From: Chloranthus sessilifolius
Taxonomy: Eukaryota > Streptophyta > Magnoliopsida > Chloranthales > Chloranthaceae
Assembly (NCBI GenBank): GCA_021018995.1
Contig: CM037593.1
Span: forward strand, 16,396,088-16,460,087
Direction: 5' to 3'
Length of the DNA stretch: 64,000 bases
Below the pieces are notes generated by a model. It saw nothing but the letters and a program-made list of their open reading frames with translations. It had not been told where the DNA came from and ran no database searches. Within the stretch, counting starts at the first letter, position 1; the number at the start of each line of letters is the position of its first letter. This document shows positions 31,783-41,343 of the stretch, piece after piece. Position numbers and translations under genes: made by a program.

Positions 31783-32689
31783 TGGGTAGAATTCACCATC
31801 TGGATCCTCTTCTTTTTAATTTTAATATATTATTTATTTGTAAATCTGGAGATGCGCTTGCCCATCTTTTAATTTCCCGATTATTTCCGTTGGTTGTGAT
31901 AAGTTGTTAATTTGACTGATTTTTTGCTTCAGAGATTTATGGGTAGAAATGACTGTCTTTTTTTGTTTTTTGAATTTGAATATACTATATATTTATATTT
32001 CTACCCATAAATCTGGAGATGGGCTTGTTCGTCTTTTAATTTCGTGATTGTTTTCGTCAGCTCTGGTTATGATTATTTTTGTTAGCGATGATCACCTCAG
32101 GGCATGCCTTTCCCCCCCCCCCCCCCCCCCCCTGCAAAAAAAAAAAAACCCAAAAAAACAAAATTAATGCACTTGCCGGGCCGGGGTGTGGATCCTGGCC
32201 CAATTACCTCGTTATCAATATTGTACCTTGAAACCAAAGTGATAGTAGATTTCACCCATTTTAAATATGTTTGGCACATACAAAGACACTAAAATGAACA
32301 CTGGTACTACTTTTAAATATGTTTGGTGCATCAAGGAATGAAAATTGCCTCTGTTTACCAAACCTCAATCCATTTCTAGAATTATTCATAGGCACTGCTA
32401 TGTTGCATGTAATAAAGCTTCCCACTGTATTCTTCTCCATGGTTCTAGATGGCTCTGTTGTCATGCCATGTAGGCAAGCCGTTATGGCGTTATGCCACAC
32501 CAGCTGTCTCGAGAATGTGCTCTCTTGTATTATATAAAGGACTCCTCTGGTCCCATCACCAAATAGCAGTGATGAAATCATCTTTTACCGTACTTTATTA
32601 TTATTCTTCTTCCTCTTTTGTCTTTCGATGATAGGCACAAAAATCTCCAACTTAAAAAAAAAAAAAAAAAAAAATGGAAAAAGTCAGCA
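31783..32689. other. Intergenic stretch with C22 and A-rich homopolymers
   Basis: A run of about 22 C lies at 32112-32132, followed by TGC and an A-rich tract. A poly(A) run sits at 32653-32675. The segments 31850-31890 and 32010-32050 share a ctggagatg(c/g)gcttg word and look like a local duplication. No gene is recognised. Confidence 0.45.
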
Positions 32690-33029
32690 ACTTGCGGTCA
32701 TCCTAACTTTATCGCCGATTAATCGGTCAATTGGTGACTTGCCGATTAATTAGCGATGTTTGTGATGTGGTCCGATTTTTTTGTTTCACTTATAGTTAAG
32801 AGGAAAAAACCTTTACGTTTTGTACTCTTTGTTCAAAAAAAATTGTAGGTTCTGCCTATTTTGTACTATTTGTTATTAAAATCATTACCTTTAACTTGAA
32901 ATATATTTCATATTCGTTTTATATATTTTCTAAATTATTTTATTTTCCCAGATTTTTCTCGATTGACCGATTTTTTACCGACTTAGACCCTTGCCGATTT
33001 TATTGCCGACTCCCGACTTTGTAACTATG
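32690..33029. mobile_element. Decayed hAT-like element
   Basis: The right end reads ...gacttttgtaactatg-like; its complement CATAGTTACAAAGTCGGGA closely resembles the TIR of the MITE at 7719-8039. The interior has many ccgatt/aatcgg words in both orientations (ccgattaatcggtcaattgg near 32714). The left terminus is not clear and no target duplication was found. Confidence 0.5.
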
Positions 33030-33819
33030 CTCTCGATAGCATGCTCTCTATTCTTTTGTGTACGTTCATCTATCTATATATAGAGATTGCCTTTCACTAG
33101 AGGCATCATAAGCACGACCGGTCCTAGGCCAAGGCCCAAGAGGCGGCCGCCTCGGGCCCCCAAATCTTATAATTATTTATCAGTTTGTTGGTTAATATAA
33201 CTTTTACTTTACATAAGCATTAAATCATGCTAATGGTTTAGTTGGTTAAGTGGCTAGTGTTAGTTTGCTTTTTGCTCGAGAGGTTGTCGGTTCAACTCTT
33301 CCCAGGTCTCATAATTACATATTTTTTTAATGGGTCATGGATCTGGTCTCTTTCGGGTGCAGATCATTGGTCGGGTTCGCTGGCCTTACTAAGCCAGGTC
33401 GGCCACATGTATTGTTGGCCCAATTTTACCCAAACCGGATTTGTTTGACCAAACCTTTATATATTAGGGTACCTTTAAATGTGTTCATGCATTCTTCAAA
33501 GGATCTTGAGAGACGTCCTAGACCCTTGAAAACCTTTTATTCCTTCGAATGAGATGATGGAGTTCGCTTTTCATACCGATATTCCACAAATAGATCTTGA
33601 GATCACAACACCTATCAGACAGTCAATTTTTTATTCCATGTGTCACAGATCTCCAAGAAATGCCCTTACATCATATGACACATCATGCTCAAACTTGATT
33701 TTAGGGCCATTTTTTAGAATCTATGATACGTTGAATCACAAACTGACTGTCTGATAGGTGCACTATGATCTGAAGATCTTTTGTGGAAGATATGGATGAA
33801 AAAAGATCTCCATCATATG

Positions 33820-34439
33820 TAGGGGTGTATTCGGTTCGATTTGTTCAGTTTTAGACCAAAGTCACAAACCAATCCGGTCCTAATCGATTTCAAACCAAAC
33901 CGTCCAACTCTTAAACCAAACCAACCCGATTCGACTCGGATCGGTCGGCTTCGGTTTTCCTATAAGTTCTACTTGCACATCAAAATTTTCTCAATTTCTT
34001 AATCAGTTTTCCTATAAATTCTACTTTACCACTTTAGGATTTAGGAATATGCTAAAGACAAGGGTAGAATTTTTTATGAAAATATGCACTTTACTTAAAT
34101 GCCCTTTAAAATTAATCAAAACCCCCGCTTATCTATCTCTCTCTCTCTCTATATATATATATACACACACACAGTGGCAGAGCCAAGATTTTTCTAATGG
34201 GGGATCCCTTATAAGATAGTGATAATAGTAATTATAGCATACCTTTTCTTATGAGGGATACACAGTGGCGGAGCCAGGATTTTTTTTATAGGAATTTTTT
34301 TTTTATTAAAAAATAATAATTATAGCATACATTTAACTTCAGTGAAAAATCGATGACAATCTGAGATCTTGGCGTTGGCGATCAGAGAGTGAATGAGATG
34401 TTATAGAAAGAGATGGGTGGCTAAGATTTGAAAGAGAGA

Positions 34440-34487
<48 letters not shown>

Positions 34488-34530
34488 CAAAGAGACTTTG
34501 GGACTTGGGAGTGGGGGAGTGAGACACTTG

Positions 34531-34570
<40 letters not shown>

Positions 34571-35066
34571 GAGAGTGGTTGGGCTTGGGGATCTGAGAGA
34601 ATTTTGGGATGAGATTTGGGGAGAGAGTAGCTGGGCTTGGGGAACGGAGAGAGAATTTTGGGATGAGATTTGGGGAGAGAGAGAGAGAGAGAGAGAGAGA
34701 TTGGGAGTATTTCTTTTTAAAAAATTCGTAGATGAAAAAGTAAGTTTTTAAAATATCTTAAAAAGTTTTGAGATTTGGGGGATCCTTATTAAAAAACCTT
34801 ACCCCTGAAAAGATAGAGCTTAAAAGACTTAAAAGAAAAAAAAACTTGCAATGGGGGATCCCGGGACCCCCCATTGAACAATGTGGCTCCACCATTGTAT
34901 ATATATATATATATACAAATTACATTCGGTTTGGTCAGTTTCGGCTTGGAACCGAAACAAAACCAAACTTTTCGGTTTTCCTTTTTTCCAAACCGATACC
35001 CGTCCAAACCGGACCAAACCTGGTGGTTCTGCCCGATTCGGTCGGTCCAAAAAATGCACAGCCCTA
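33820..35066. mobile_element. hAT-type element C (TAGGGGTGTATTCGG), third level
   Basis: It begins TAGGGGTGTATTCGGTTCGA and ends CCAAAAAATGCACAGCCCTA, with exact 8-bp flanks ATCATATG at 33812-33819 and 35067-35074. The interior carries ggttcggt/accgaacc words. A shorter relative is at 51661-52009. Confidence 0.88.
34172..34897. mobile_element. hAT-like element D (CAGTGGCGGAGCCA), innermost level
   Basis: CAGTGGCAGAGCCAAGATTTT at 34172 and a second left-type terminus CAGTGGCGGAGCCAGGATTTT at 34263 precede a right terminus tgtggctccaccattg ending at 34897. Long (GA)n tracts occupy about 34441-34482, 34534-34566 and 34677-34701. The doubled left end suggests a partial tandem duplication or one copy inserted into another. 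Flanks are (TA)n/(CA)n microsatellite, so a target duplication cannot be verified. The same family is at 55082-55815. Confidence 0.7.
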
Positions 35067-35892
35067 ATCATATGATTCAAAGCACTCAATGGTTTTCAAG
35101 GGCTCTGGGATGTGGGCACTTTCAAAAAACACGTGGGCGCGTTTAGAAGTACCCTTGTGTATATATATATATATCTTCCTTGATAAATGACTCTAACTTA
35201 AAACAGCAATTTCAAGCTCGTTACAGTTCCCTTTTGTGCAAAAGACCTATCAATTTTGATCTACTTGACGAGACCTATCCAATGAACCTATTTATGAAAC
35301 CTTTTGAAACTCTTAAAGTGCTAAAAAATGAGAGTGAGATTCAATAGTAGTTAAAATACTAAAACTGACAAAATGTTATTGGTTGGGTTACTCAATCCGT
35401 CGGGTACGTTCTACAATTTAGGTTTTCTGTTTTTGTGTTGCTTTTTTTCTTTTAATATATACTTTCATTAATTTGTTAGTTGCATTTTTCAATTATAAAC
35501 AGTAAAATGGAATATGGAGATATTTGTAATCTAAGATCAATAAGTATTGTTTTATTTGTCAAAAAAAAAAATTTGTGATAATTTTTTTTCTCTTTAATTA
35601 ATATAGAGGGGGCCCATTTTAAGAACTCACCTTGGGCCCCCAAAATCTCAGGGTCGGCCCTGATCATAAGGTTATGACGCACCTGCTAGACACAAAATAA
35701 GGCTTACTCTATGTCAAGGCCTCTCAAATCCTTGAGCCAAACTTAAATGAGATTTGGTGCTTCATTTTGTACCCCATTAATAATACATTTCTGTATGTGT
35801 CTCCATTTTACCTGTCAGCAATAACTCATGTTTAGCATATTTATTTTCATTTTATATCATATATTTGACTGAAGATATATCTCTGTGAGCAG

Positions 35893-35935
35893 GACGCTCA
35901 ATTGCTTTTATGGGATCTAGTAATGGACATCTCAG
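35893..35935 (+). pseudogene. Single WD40-protein exon (creC/WDR20-like)
   Basis: After a GAGCAG acceptor, 43 nt encode DAQLLLWDLVMDIS and end at a GT. The string matches the D-x-QLLLWDL-x-MDE segment of plant WD40 proteins related to creC/WDR20 that contact deubiquitinases. The sequence is short but distinctive. The next coding piece downstream belongs to a different gene family. Confidence 0.5.
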
Positions 35936-36054
35936 GTTGGTAATCTCCTGTCATATATGCAATATAGATTACTGATTTTTTGTCGATTCATTATCCGACA
36001 ACTGCATGTGGCGATGTACACAACAGAATACTGAAGAATTATGAATCCATTCTT

Positions 36055-36251
36055 CAATGGTGGTTCCTCAATACTCAGTTTTGATGGTGTCTTTGGCAAT
36101 TTTCATATGTGAAGGTTTTGGAAAGCAGCTCCAACTTCCTTATTGGGGAGTTTTACTAGCGTGCACTTTGTCTCTGATTTGGATCCCTGTGGTTGGCACA
36201 ACTGAAATTGTTCCTGGGATAATAGTACTGATAATTCTCAGTTTTCTCCAT
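36055..36251 (+). pseudogene. Oligopeptide transporter (OPT family) exon fragment
   Basis: OPT proteins are membrane carriers for peptides and metal chelates. The segment reads QWWFL, shifts frame, then continues with MVSLAIFICEGFGKQLQLPY and WGVLLACTLSLIWIPVV, followed by a degraded P-G-x-N-x-I-x-E-x-I segment. This is the conserved QLPWWGVLLA loop-helix of OPTs. It ends at a possible GT donor at 36252. At least one frameshift and the loss of the rest of a 700-residue protein make it a fragment. It lies only 120 bp from a WD40 exon on the same strand. Confidence 0.72.
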
Positions 36252-37389
36252 GTAATATTATGTAAACCAATTACTCCCACCTTCACTTTTTATATCAAAC
36301 TGACAATAAAACTGATAGATTTTGTTTAGTGTTAATTTTACTTACCAAGGCCATGTTAAACTGCATAGAGTGAATATGCTTAAAAGACTCCCTTGATACT
36401 AAAATGAGTTCAGACTTAATGGCTTTGACTGCTGAAACACTTGTGCTTGAAAGGCTGAGGACTAAGGAGGCGATTAGACCTATATATTTATATATGCATA
36501 TATATTGAAAGGAAGAAATGTGGAATTGTGAAACGATTAGACCTATATATTTATATATGCATATATATTGAAAGGAAGAAATGTGGAATTGTGAAACTGG
36601 CCGATTGAATTGCGAACTGGCCGATTGAACTGCGAACTGGCCAATTTCAAGGAACCGCAAGGCAATCAGATGGCGGGGGTTGGGTCGTGCAGTTGATTGG
36701 AGAATAAATTTTAAAATAATAATAAATAAATAAATAAAAGATATATGCCGATGGCTGACCCTTCAGCTGTTGGCTTAGAGTTAAAAAATAATTTTAAAAA
36801 AACATACGCCGATGGCAACAGTTGTCGGAGTAGAGTTCCGATGGCTACAGCCATCGGGTATGTATTCGTCGGCGTAGATTTTTTATTTTTTTTAAATTGC
36901 ATAAAAAAACCGACTGTCCAAATTAGTCTGTTAAGAGCAGTCGTTGAAGTTCATAAACGACTGTCGTGTACAGTAGTAAAGAAAATGATTGTTTTTAACA
37001 ATTGTCTCCTCGACTATTAAAGACAATCGTGTTTTTTTAAAAGACGACTGGTATTGACAGTCTTTTTTTTTTTGTTTTTTCACATAATAGTAGAGCGAGG
37101 AACCTTGAACAATTGAAGCCCCCCCAAAACGGTGCCCAAACTTGTTTAAGTGTACACATTGTCAAGCAGGAACTGAGGAACATTTTTTAGAGCCTACTCG
37201 AGGGCAAGCGAAAAGGAAGCTATCCCATTGATGAAAAGTTTACTCGAGTGCAAAGCTTGATGTGAAGATGGTGAGGGTTGAATACTAGCCGGCTAGGTAA
37301 CTTCAAATACATTTTCTAGGTCTAAGGCTAGAGGACTCGAGAGATCCATGCATATCTAAGGACAATATTGCACTTTTGTTAGAGAACTG
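36252..37389. other. Non-coding stretch with 63-bp duplication and hairpin words
   Basis: A 63-bp unit starting cgattagacctatatatt is repeated at 36471 and 36534. Between 36600 and 37080 short words recur in both orientations: gccgatggc/gccatcgg, cgactg/cagtcg, actggccgattgaa. That is reminiscent of the subterminal repeats of CACTA transposons. No gene is recognised. Confidence 0.5.
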
Positions 37390-37760
37390 ATTTGATGGTT
37401 CAATTCACCAAATTATTCGGTCGAGTGTATGCTACTGTATGCCTTTATGCTGATGATGCATTAATTTTTAAAACTAACCTTAAAACAACAAGCAACTAAA
37501 ATTTTTTTATGTTCATCTATTTATATGAAACTATGGGTAAAGTCAATTTTATTTTGGGCATTAAAATCTTAAAATAATTACTAAGGCATGGAGTCATCTC
37601 TCTAATTGGGATCGAGTCTATTGAGAACTTGACAGATTCATTTACTAAGAGCCTTGAAAGAAATGGAGTATATTAATAAGACATCGAAGGGAATGATTTT
37701 AAAGCCAATTATTTATCAATTACTTATAACAAGAACCCAGCCTATTAACCATTTTCAAGG
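37390..37760 (+). pseudogene. Ty1/copia pol remnant (RT YxDD box and RNase H end)
   Basis: The frame shows VCLYADDALIFKTNL (RT catalytic Y-x-D-D, as YADD), then after shifts GKVNFILGIKILK (the downstream G-x-x-x-ILGI block). Near 37620 it shows ENLTDSFTKSLER, the C-terminal A-D-x-x-TK box of copia RNase H. Much of the intervening RNase H is deleted and several shifts are needed. No LTRs were found nearby. Confidence 0.7.
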
Positions 37761-39199
37761 TTTAGGTTCAATAGGAAGAACATGTAATAAATACGTGTTG
37801 GATAAAGGGACGCTATTGATAATTTAATTCTTAAGTTCATCTCAAGCAAATAAGTATTTTTTTTATAACGAACAAAGAGAGGTTGAGCATTGCTCTTAAG
37901 AAAATATATAACACATTGTGTTAAGATGTTATAGTTATAAAGAAATCTCTGATAGGTCTATCTATTTAAGTGTAAAGGTGCGTCCGCTTTCACTAAAAAT
38001 AGTTTTATCTCAAAAACATTTATGAAATCTAAGGTACTAGTATAGGGCCTAAAATGTGCTAACAATATGAATTGAACTCCATTATATTTGAAATATGCAT
38101 ATGATAGTTCCAATTTGTCATATATGATCGTTATTTCAAGATTTAACTTCACCAAAAACATTGGCAAACTTTGAGTTTCATATAGCTCTATTTCAGAACT
38201 TTTAAAATTGTGGGTAATTGTTAAAAATTTTTAAACTTTTTAAATTGTAACCGTTTAGCCAAACAATTACTTTGTTTCAATAAAATAATTTTTAATAACA
38301 AATTTTTTCAAAAATATTTCTTTAAATCGTTCGGCACATGGTTTTCTCCATGTTCAAATAGTTGCATGACACAACTTTGTTTCTTTTATAATCATGAATA
38401 TTATTCTAAAATGAAAAAAATGCTTCTCAATGTTGCAAAAGAAGTGGTGTTTCAAATGGTTGTTTAGACAATTTGTAACCATTATTTTTAATCTTGTACC
38501 ATAGATATATACTTGAATAATACTCAAAGAGGTCTGTTTACTCTGTTAGCACCACTTCAACATCTATTTAAAAAATATTTCTCACTGTTGCAAAAGAAGT
38601 GATGTTTCAAATGGTTGTTTAGACAACTTTTCACCATTATTTTTAATCTTGTACAGTCAATACTAGGGAAATGGATATATGCTCGAATATTACTGAGGAG
38701 GTGTGTTAACACCACTTCAACATCTATTTAAAGGGCCTATCTCCTATGATTTTAATTTTTAGGTACTTCCAAGCTGCTCTTCCTCTCTTACTCTAGTGCT
38801 ATGATTTATAGATTTTGTTAGAGCATCCTTTGCGGTATTTTGGTGTTCTGAGATATTTGAATAGATTCATTAAATCCTTCACAGGAATACACAATTGATT
38901 TGTTATATCCTAGAACTAGTTTGTGGAGAACTCATTAGTGGTCACTACAAAGTGGTGGGGAAATATTGGTTTAAAGAAAATGATATATCTCATGTCTCGG
39001 TTTGGTTCATTGTATTGGTGCAATCATTTTGTCCCATTTTGTCACTTGTACTTCTTATTTTTCAAACAGTTCTAGTTTCTTCTTCTCTTTGCATGGGAGA
39101 TACTGTTGAAGCATATACATTGGGATGGCGCATTGTAAAAACTAGGTTGATTCGTCCTTTGCTTGCCCGTGATTCCAATACAGGCCCTCTACAAAAATA
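37761..39199. other. Non-coding stretch with a 155-bp tandem repeat
   Basis: Copies starting tgttgcaaaagaagt at 38431 and 38586 define a period of 155 bp running to about 38740, each ending caccacttcaacatctattt. The open run at 38895-39197 (101 codons, one hydrophobic stretch) has no recognisable domain and lies inside the presumed CACTA body; I do not call it a gene. Confidence 0.5.
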
Positions 39200-39319
39200 A
39201 GGGGTTTTGCGGCACTTGCTGTTACGGAATTTTTTTAATAGCGACATGACTAATAGCAGCAATTTTTTATTAATAGCGGCAGTTTTTTACTGTCACTAAT
39301 AGTCTTATTTTTTGTAGTG
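39200..39319. mobile_element. Terminus of a CACTA (En/Spm-type) transposon
   Basis: The segment ends tattttttgtagtg at 39319; its complement CACTACAAAAAATAAGAC is the standard CACTA terminus. Inward there are several copies of an aatagcggcagttttt / ctgtcactaatag motif, the subterminal repeats expected. The matching left terminus was not found, so the element is truncated or its other end is diverged. Confidence 0.75.
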
Positions 39320-39517
39320 ACCAAACTCTCGCACAATGCACAAGAGGTTAGTAACTGCTTCAGAAAATACTAATCAACTTGTTGATTCAATAATTCAGAT
39401 TTGTTTTATTAAGTGTTTACCCATGTTTTTTAGTTTTTAGAAGTTTTTAGAAGTTGGTTTAAAAAATTGGAAAATTGTATTTTAATTGATTGGTCTAGTT
39501 TTGGTTTTGATATGCAG

Positions 39518-39705
39518 TGCGTGTATGGGCGATGATGAATAAGCTGACAAGGAAATTATGCAAAATTTCGGAAGAAGTTAAAAGGGAAATAGAGCCATAT
39601 ATATTTTATGGAGTGTGTTGTTATCTTGGATGAGGACACCAAAAAACTACCCAAGATTAATGGTAGCGCTTCTGAATGGGTTTAACTGGAAGTTTGATAT
39701 ATGTT
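39518..39705 (+). pseudogene. FATB: FatB-type acyl-ACP thioesterase exon fragment
   Basis: FatB thioesterases release saturated fatty acids from ACP in plastids. After a TATGCAG acceptor the frame reads VRVWAMMNKLTRKLCKISEE and VKREIEPY, then shifts by one base near 39600 to VILDEDTKKLPKINGSASEW and a degraded GLT segment. This is the linker region preceding the catalytic D-x-N-x-H motif, which is not present. One exon of the gene is therefore preserved, with a frameshift. It is on the plus strand, as are the other gene fragments. Confidence 0.75.
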
Positions 39706-40489
39706 TTAAAACTTGCATTATTTGCGTTCATTCTACCCCGTCCATCTTCCTCACATTTGTCTACTCTGTTTTTCTAGAGAGTAATAATGTATCCATCGCT
39801 GATCATATACTGATCACCCAAAATTGCATGCGTAAATATCATCCAAAACAATACTGGTATTAGACACAAATTGGTGGGTGCAGTATGAATCTTCTGCTCG
39901 AATATTTAACAAAAAAGAAAAATAAAATTAGAAGATTAAAGTCTAGGATACATAAGAGATGCTACAATTATTTACAATTTTTATATATAATTTTAATATG
40001 TAGTATATTTGGACGAGAGATTTATAAGAGTATTTGTGCCTTACACAGAGTCAAAGACCCTTCTAGAAGAATTGGGCTGAGTCTTCCTTCCGCTATAAAT
40101 ATCTCATCTATTGTATTCTTTGAAGAGAGAAAAAGGAAATACAAAAATAAATAGAGAAAGGAAAGAGTTTTCTCCTTCTTCATTTCTTAGTTTAAAACTT
40201 TTTTCTTCATTGATTTGCATACATGGTCGTCCCCACTGCCCCCCACCTTCGCGGAGGTACTAACGAGGACTGGAGGAGAATGTTCGGTTGGACAAGAGAT
40301 TAAAACTTTTGAAAGTATGGTGAACCGACGACATATTTTAAGGGATGAGACATCTTGGCTGGCTCTTCAAACTATCGATATTCTTTGGTAGGGAAATTTC
40401 TAAGGCCGAGACTTGGTGTCAAGGATCACGTCTAGAGAGAGAGAGAGGGGATGAGGATATTTATTTATAAAAGTTGGGGATTACAGGCC
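39706..40489. other. Possible solo copia-type LTR and flanking DNA
   Basis: At about 39885-40230 an AT-rich stretch has ctataaatatctcatc at about 40092, followed by a purine-rich leader (agagagaaaaaggaaa), as in short copia LTRs. I could not define TG/CA ends or a target duplication. No coding sequence is recognised. Confidence 0.3.
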
Positions 40490-40855
40490 GCATATGGTAT
40501 AGCTCTTTGCTAGTCCCTGCCACAGTAGAGTTCATCTACTTTAGTTGGTTCCCATTCTCTTTTCTAACTCCCTGCAAATGAGGATTTACCTGCTCTAGCA
40601 GCAACCTCCTTGCTCTCTACTAACTCCCTATTAGAGCAAATAAAATCTGCTCTGGCAAAGAGTGAGTAGAGGGGAGGGTAGAACTACTGAACAGGTAAAT
40701 CTTACGTAAAATCTTGTTATGTAAGGAGTTATCAAGGAAAAGGGGTACCTACTACAATAGGTACCAAGATGTTACCAAAGAGGATGGGAACCTGCTAAAG
40801 CAGGTGAACTCTGCAATGGCAGGGGCTAGCAGAGAGCTATGCCATACGCATCATA
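40490..40855. mobile_element. Fold-back MITE
   Basis: The left half (catatggtatagctctttgc, then ccctgccacagtagagttca and ggttcccattctctttt) is repeated in inverse complement in the right half (gagctatgccatacgcat, tgaactctgcaatggcaggg, aggatgggaacc). Arms are about 150 bp with about 20% mismatch, leaving a small loop near 40665. An RNA copy would fold into a long hairpin. Confidence 0.8.
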
Positions 40856-41343
40856 CTTGGCCCCTACGAAGCCATGGTGATAAAATATTGTCATGCGATG
40901 TTAAACTTTGGCAACAAGGATGGCATACTTGTTTGGTTAAAGGACCAAATTAATATTCAAAATTTCACTGCAAGGGTTTCACTCTGGCATATCGATTCCA
41001 CATGGCAAGGGTTTCTAGCGGTCTTAAATCTTCCACACGGCAAGGCCGAGGGTTACCAAACAAGGGTTAAAGAATTTCGACTACTCCAAGCAAGAGTTTT
41101 CCGGTCGACAAGGGTTTCTCACGGCAACGGTTTCACTTCGGCAGATTGATGATGGCATCTCGCGCAAGGGTTTCAGTATTGGGGAAGGCTATGCACATTG
41201 GCTAGATGGATCTTTGCGTAGAAGTTGGCCGGTGTGGCAAGAGTTATGGAATAGGAGGTGACGAGATAGGAAGTTCTACCAGAGGTTGGACCTTGAGCTA
41301 AACAAGTGGGTCCTCCCGATGGAGAGGGAGGGGGCTCAGAGAG

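Larger units (their letters stand above)
33464..35157. mobile_element. Palindromic MITE B (CAAGGGTACCT family), second level
   Basis: Left ttagggtacctttaaatg and right gtttagaagtacccttg are inverted copies. Both are followed inward by a cccttgaaaacc / ggttttcaaggg block. Flanks tttatata and tgtatata (33456-33463, 35158-35165) match in 7 of 8 bases. The left half also contains gatcttgagatcac..atcagacagtca and its inverse near 33720-33780. Related palindromes lie at 52765-53092 and 53179-53608 and in the arms of the NAC locus. Confidence 0.72.
33113..35662. mobile_element. hAT-type element A, outermost of a four-level nest
   Basis: Left end CACGACCGGTCCTAGG and right end CAGGGTCGGCCCTG are imperfect inverted repeats, continued by the shared ggcccccaaa-type blocks. 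It is flanked by ATCATAAG at 33105-33112 and 35663-35670, an exact 8-bp duplication. Everything from 33464 to 35157 is later insertion, so the element itself was about 0.85 kb. Confidence 0.85.

Noticed and set aside
34428..34751. 107-codon open frame rich in Arg-Glu
   Set aside because: It is a translation of (GA)n microsatellite tracts inside a hAT-like element; no domain and no codon structure.
38948..38962. ggtcactacaaagtgg as the left end of a CACTA element ending at 39319
   Set aside because: Only the first eight bases resemble CACTA ends; the following sequence does not match the inverse of the right end and no 3-bp flank (acc) is present.
40222..40330. GC-richer start-like segment (atggtcgtccccactgc) as a gene start
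   Set aside because: The frame closes soon after and no domain or splice continuation was recognised.
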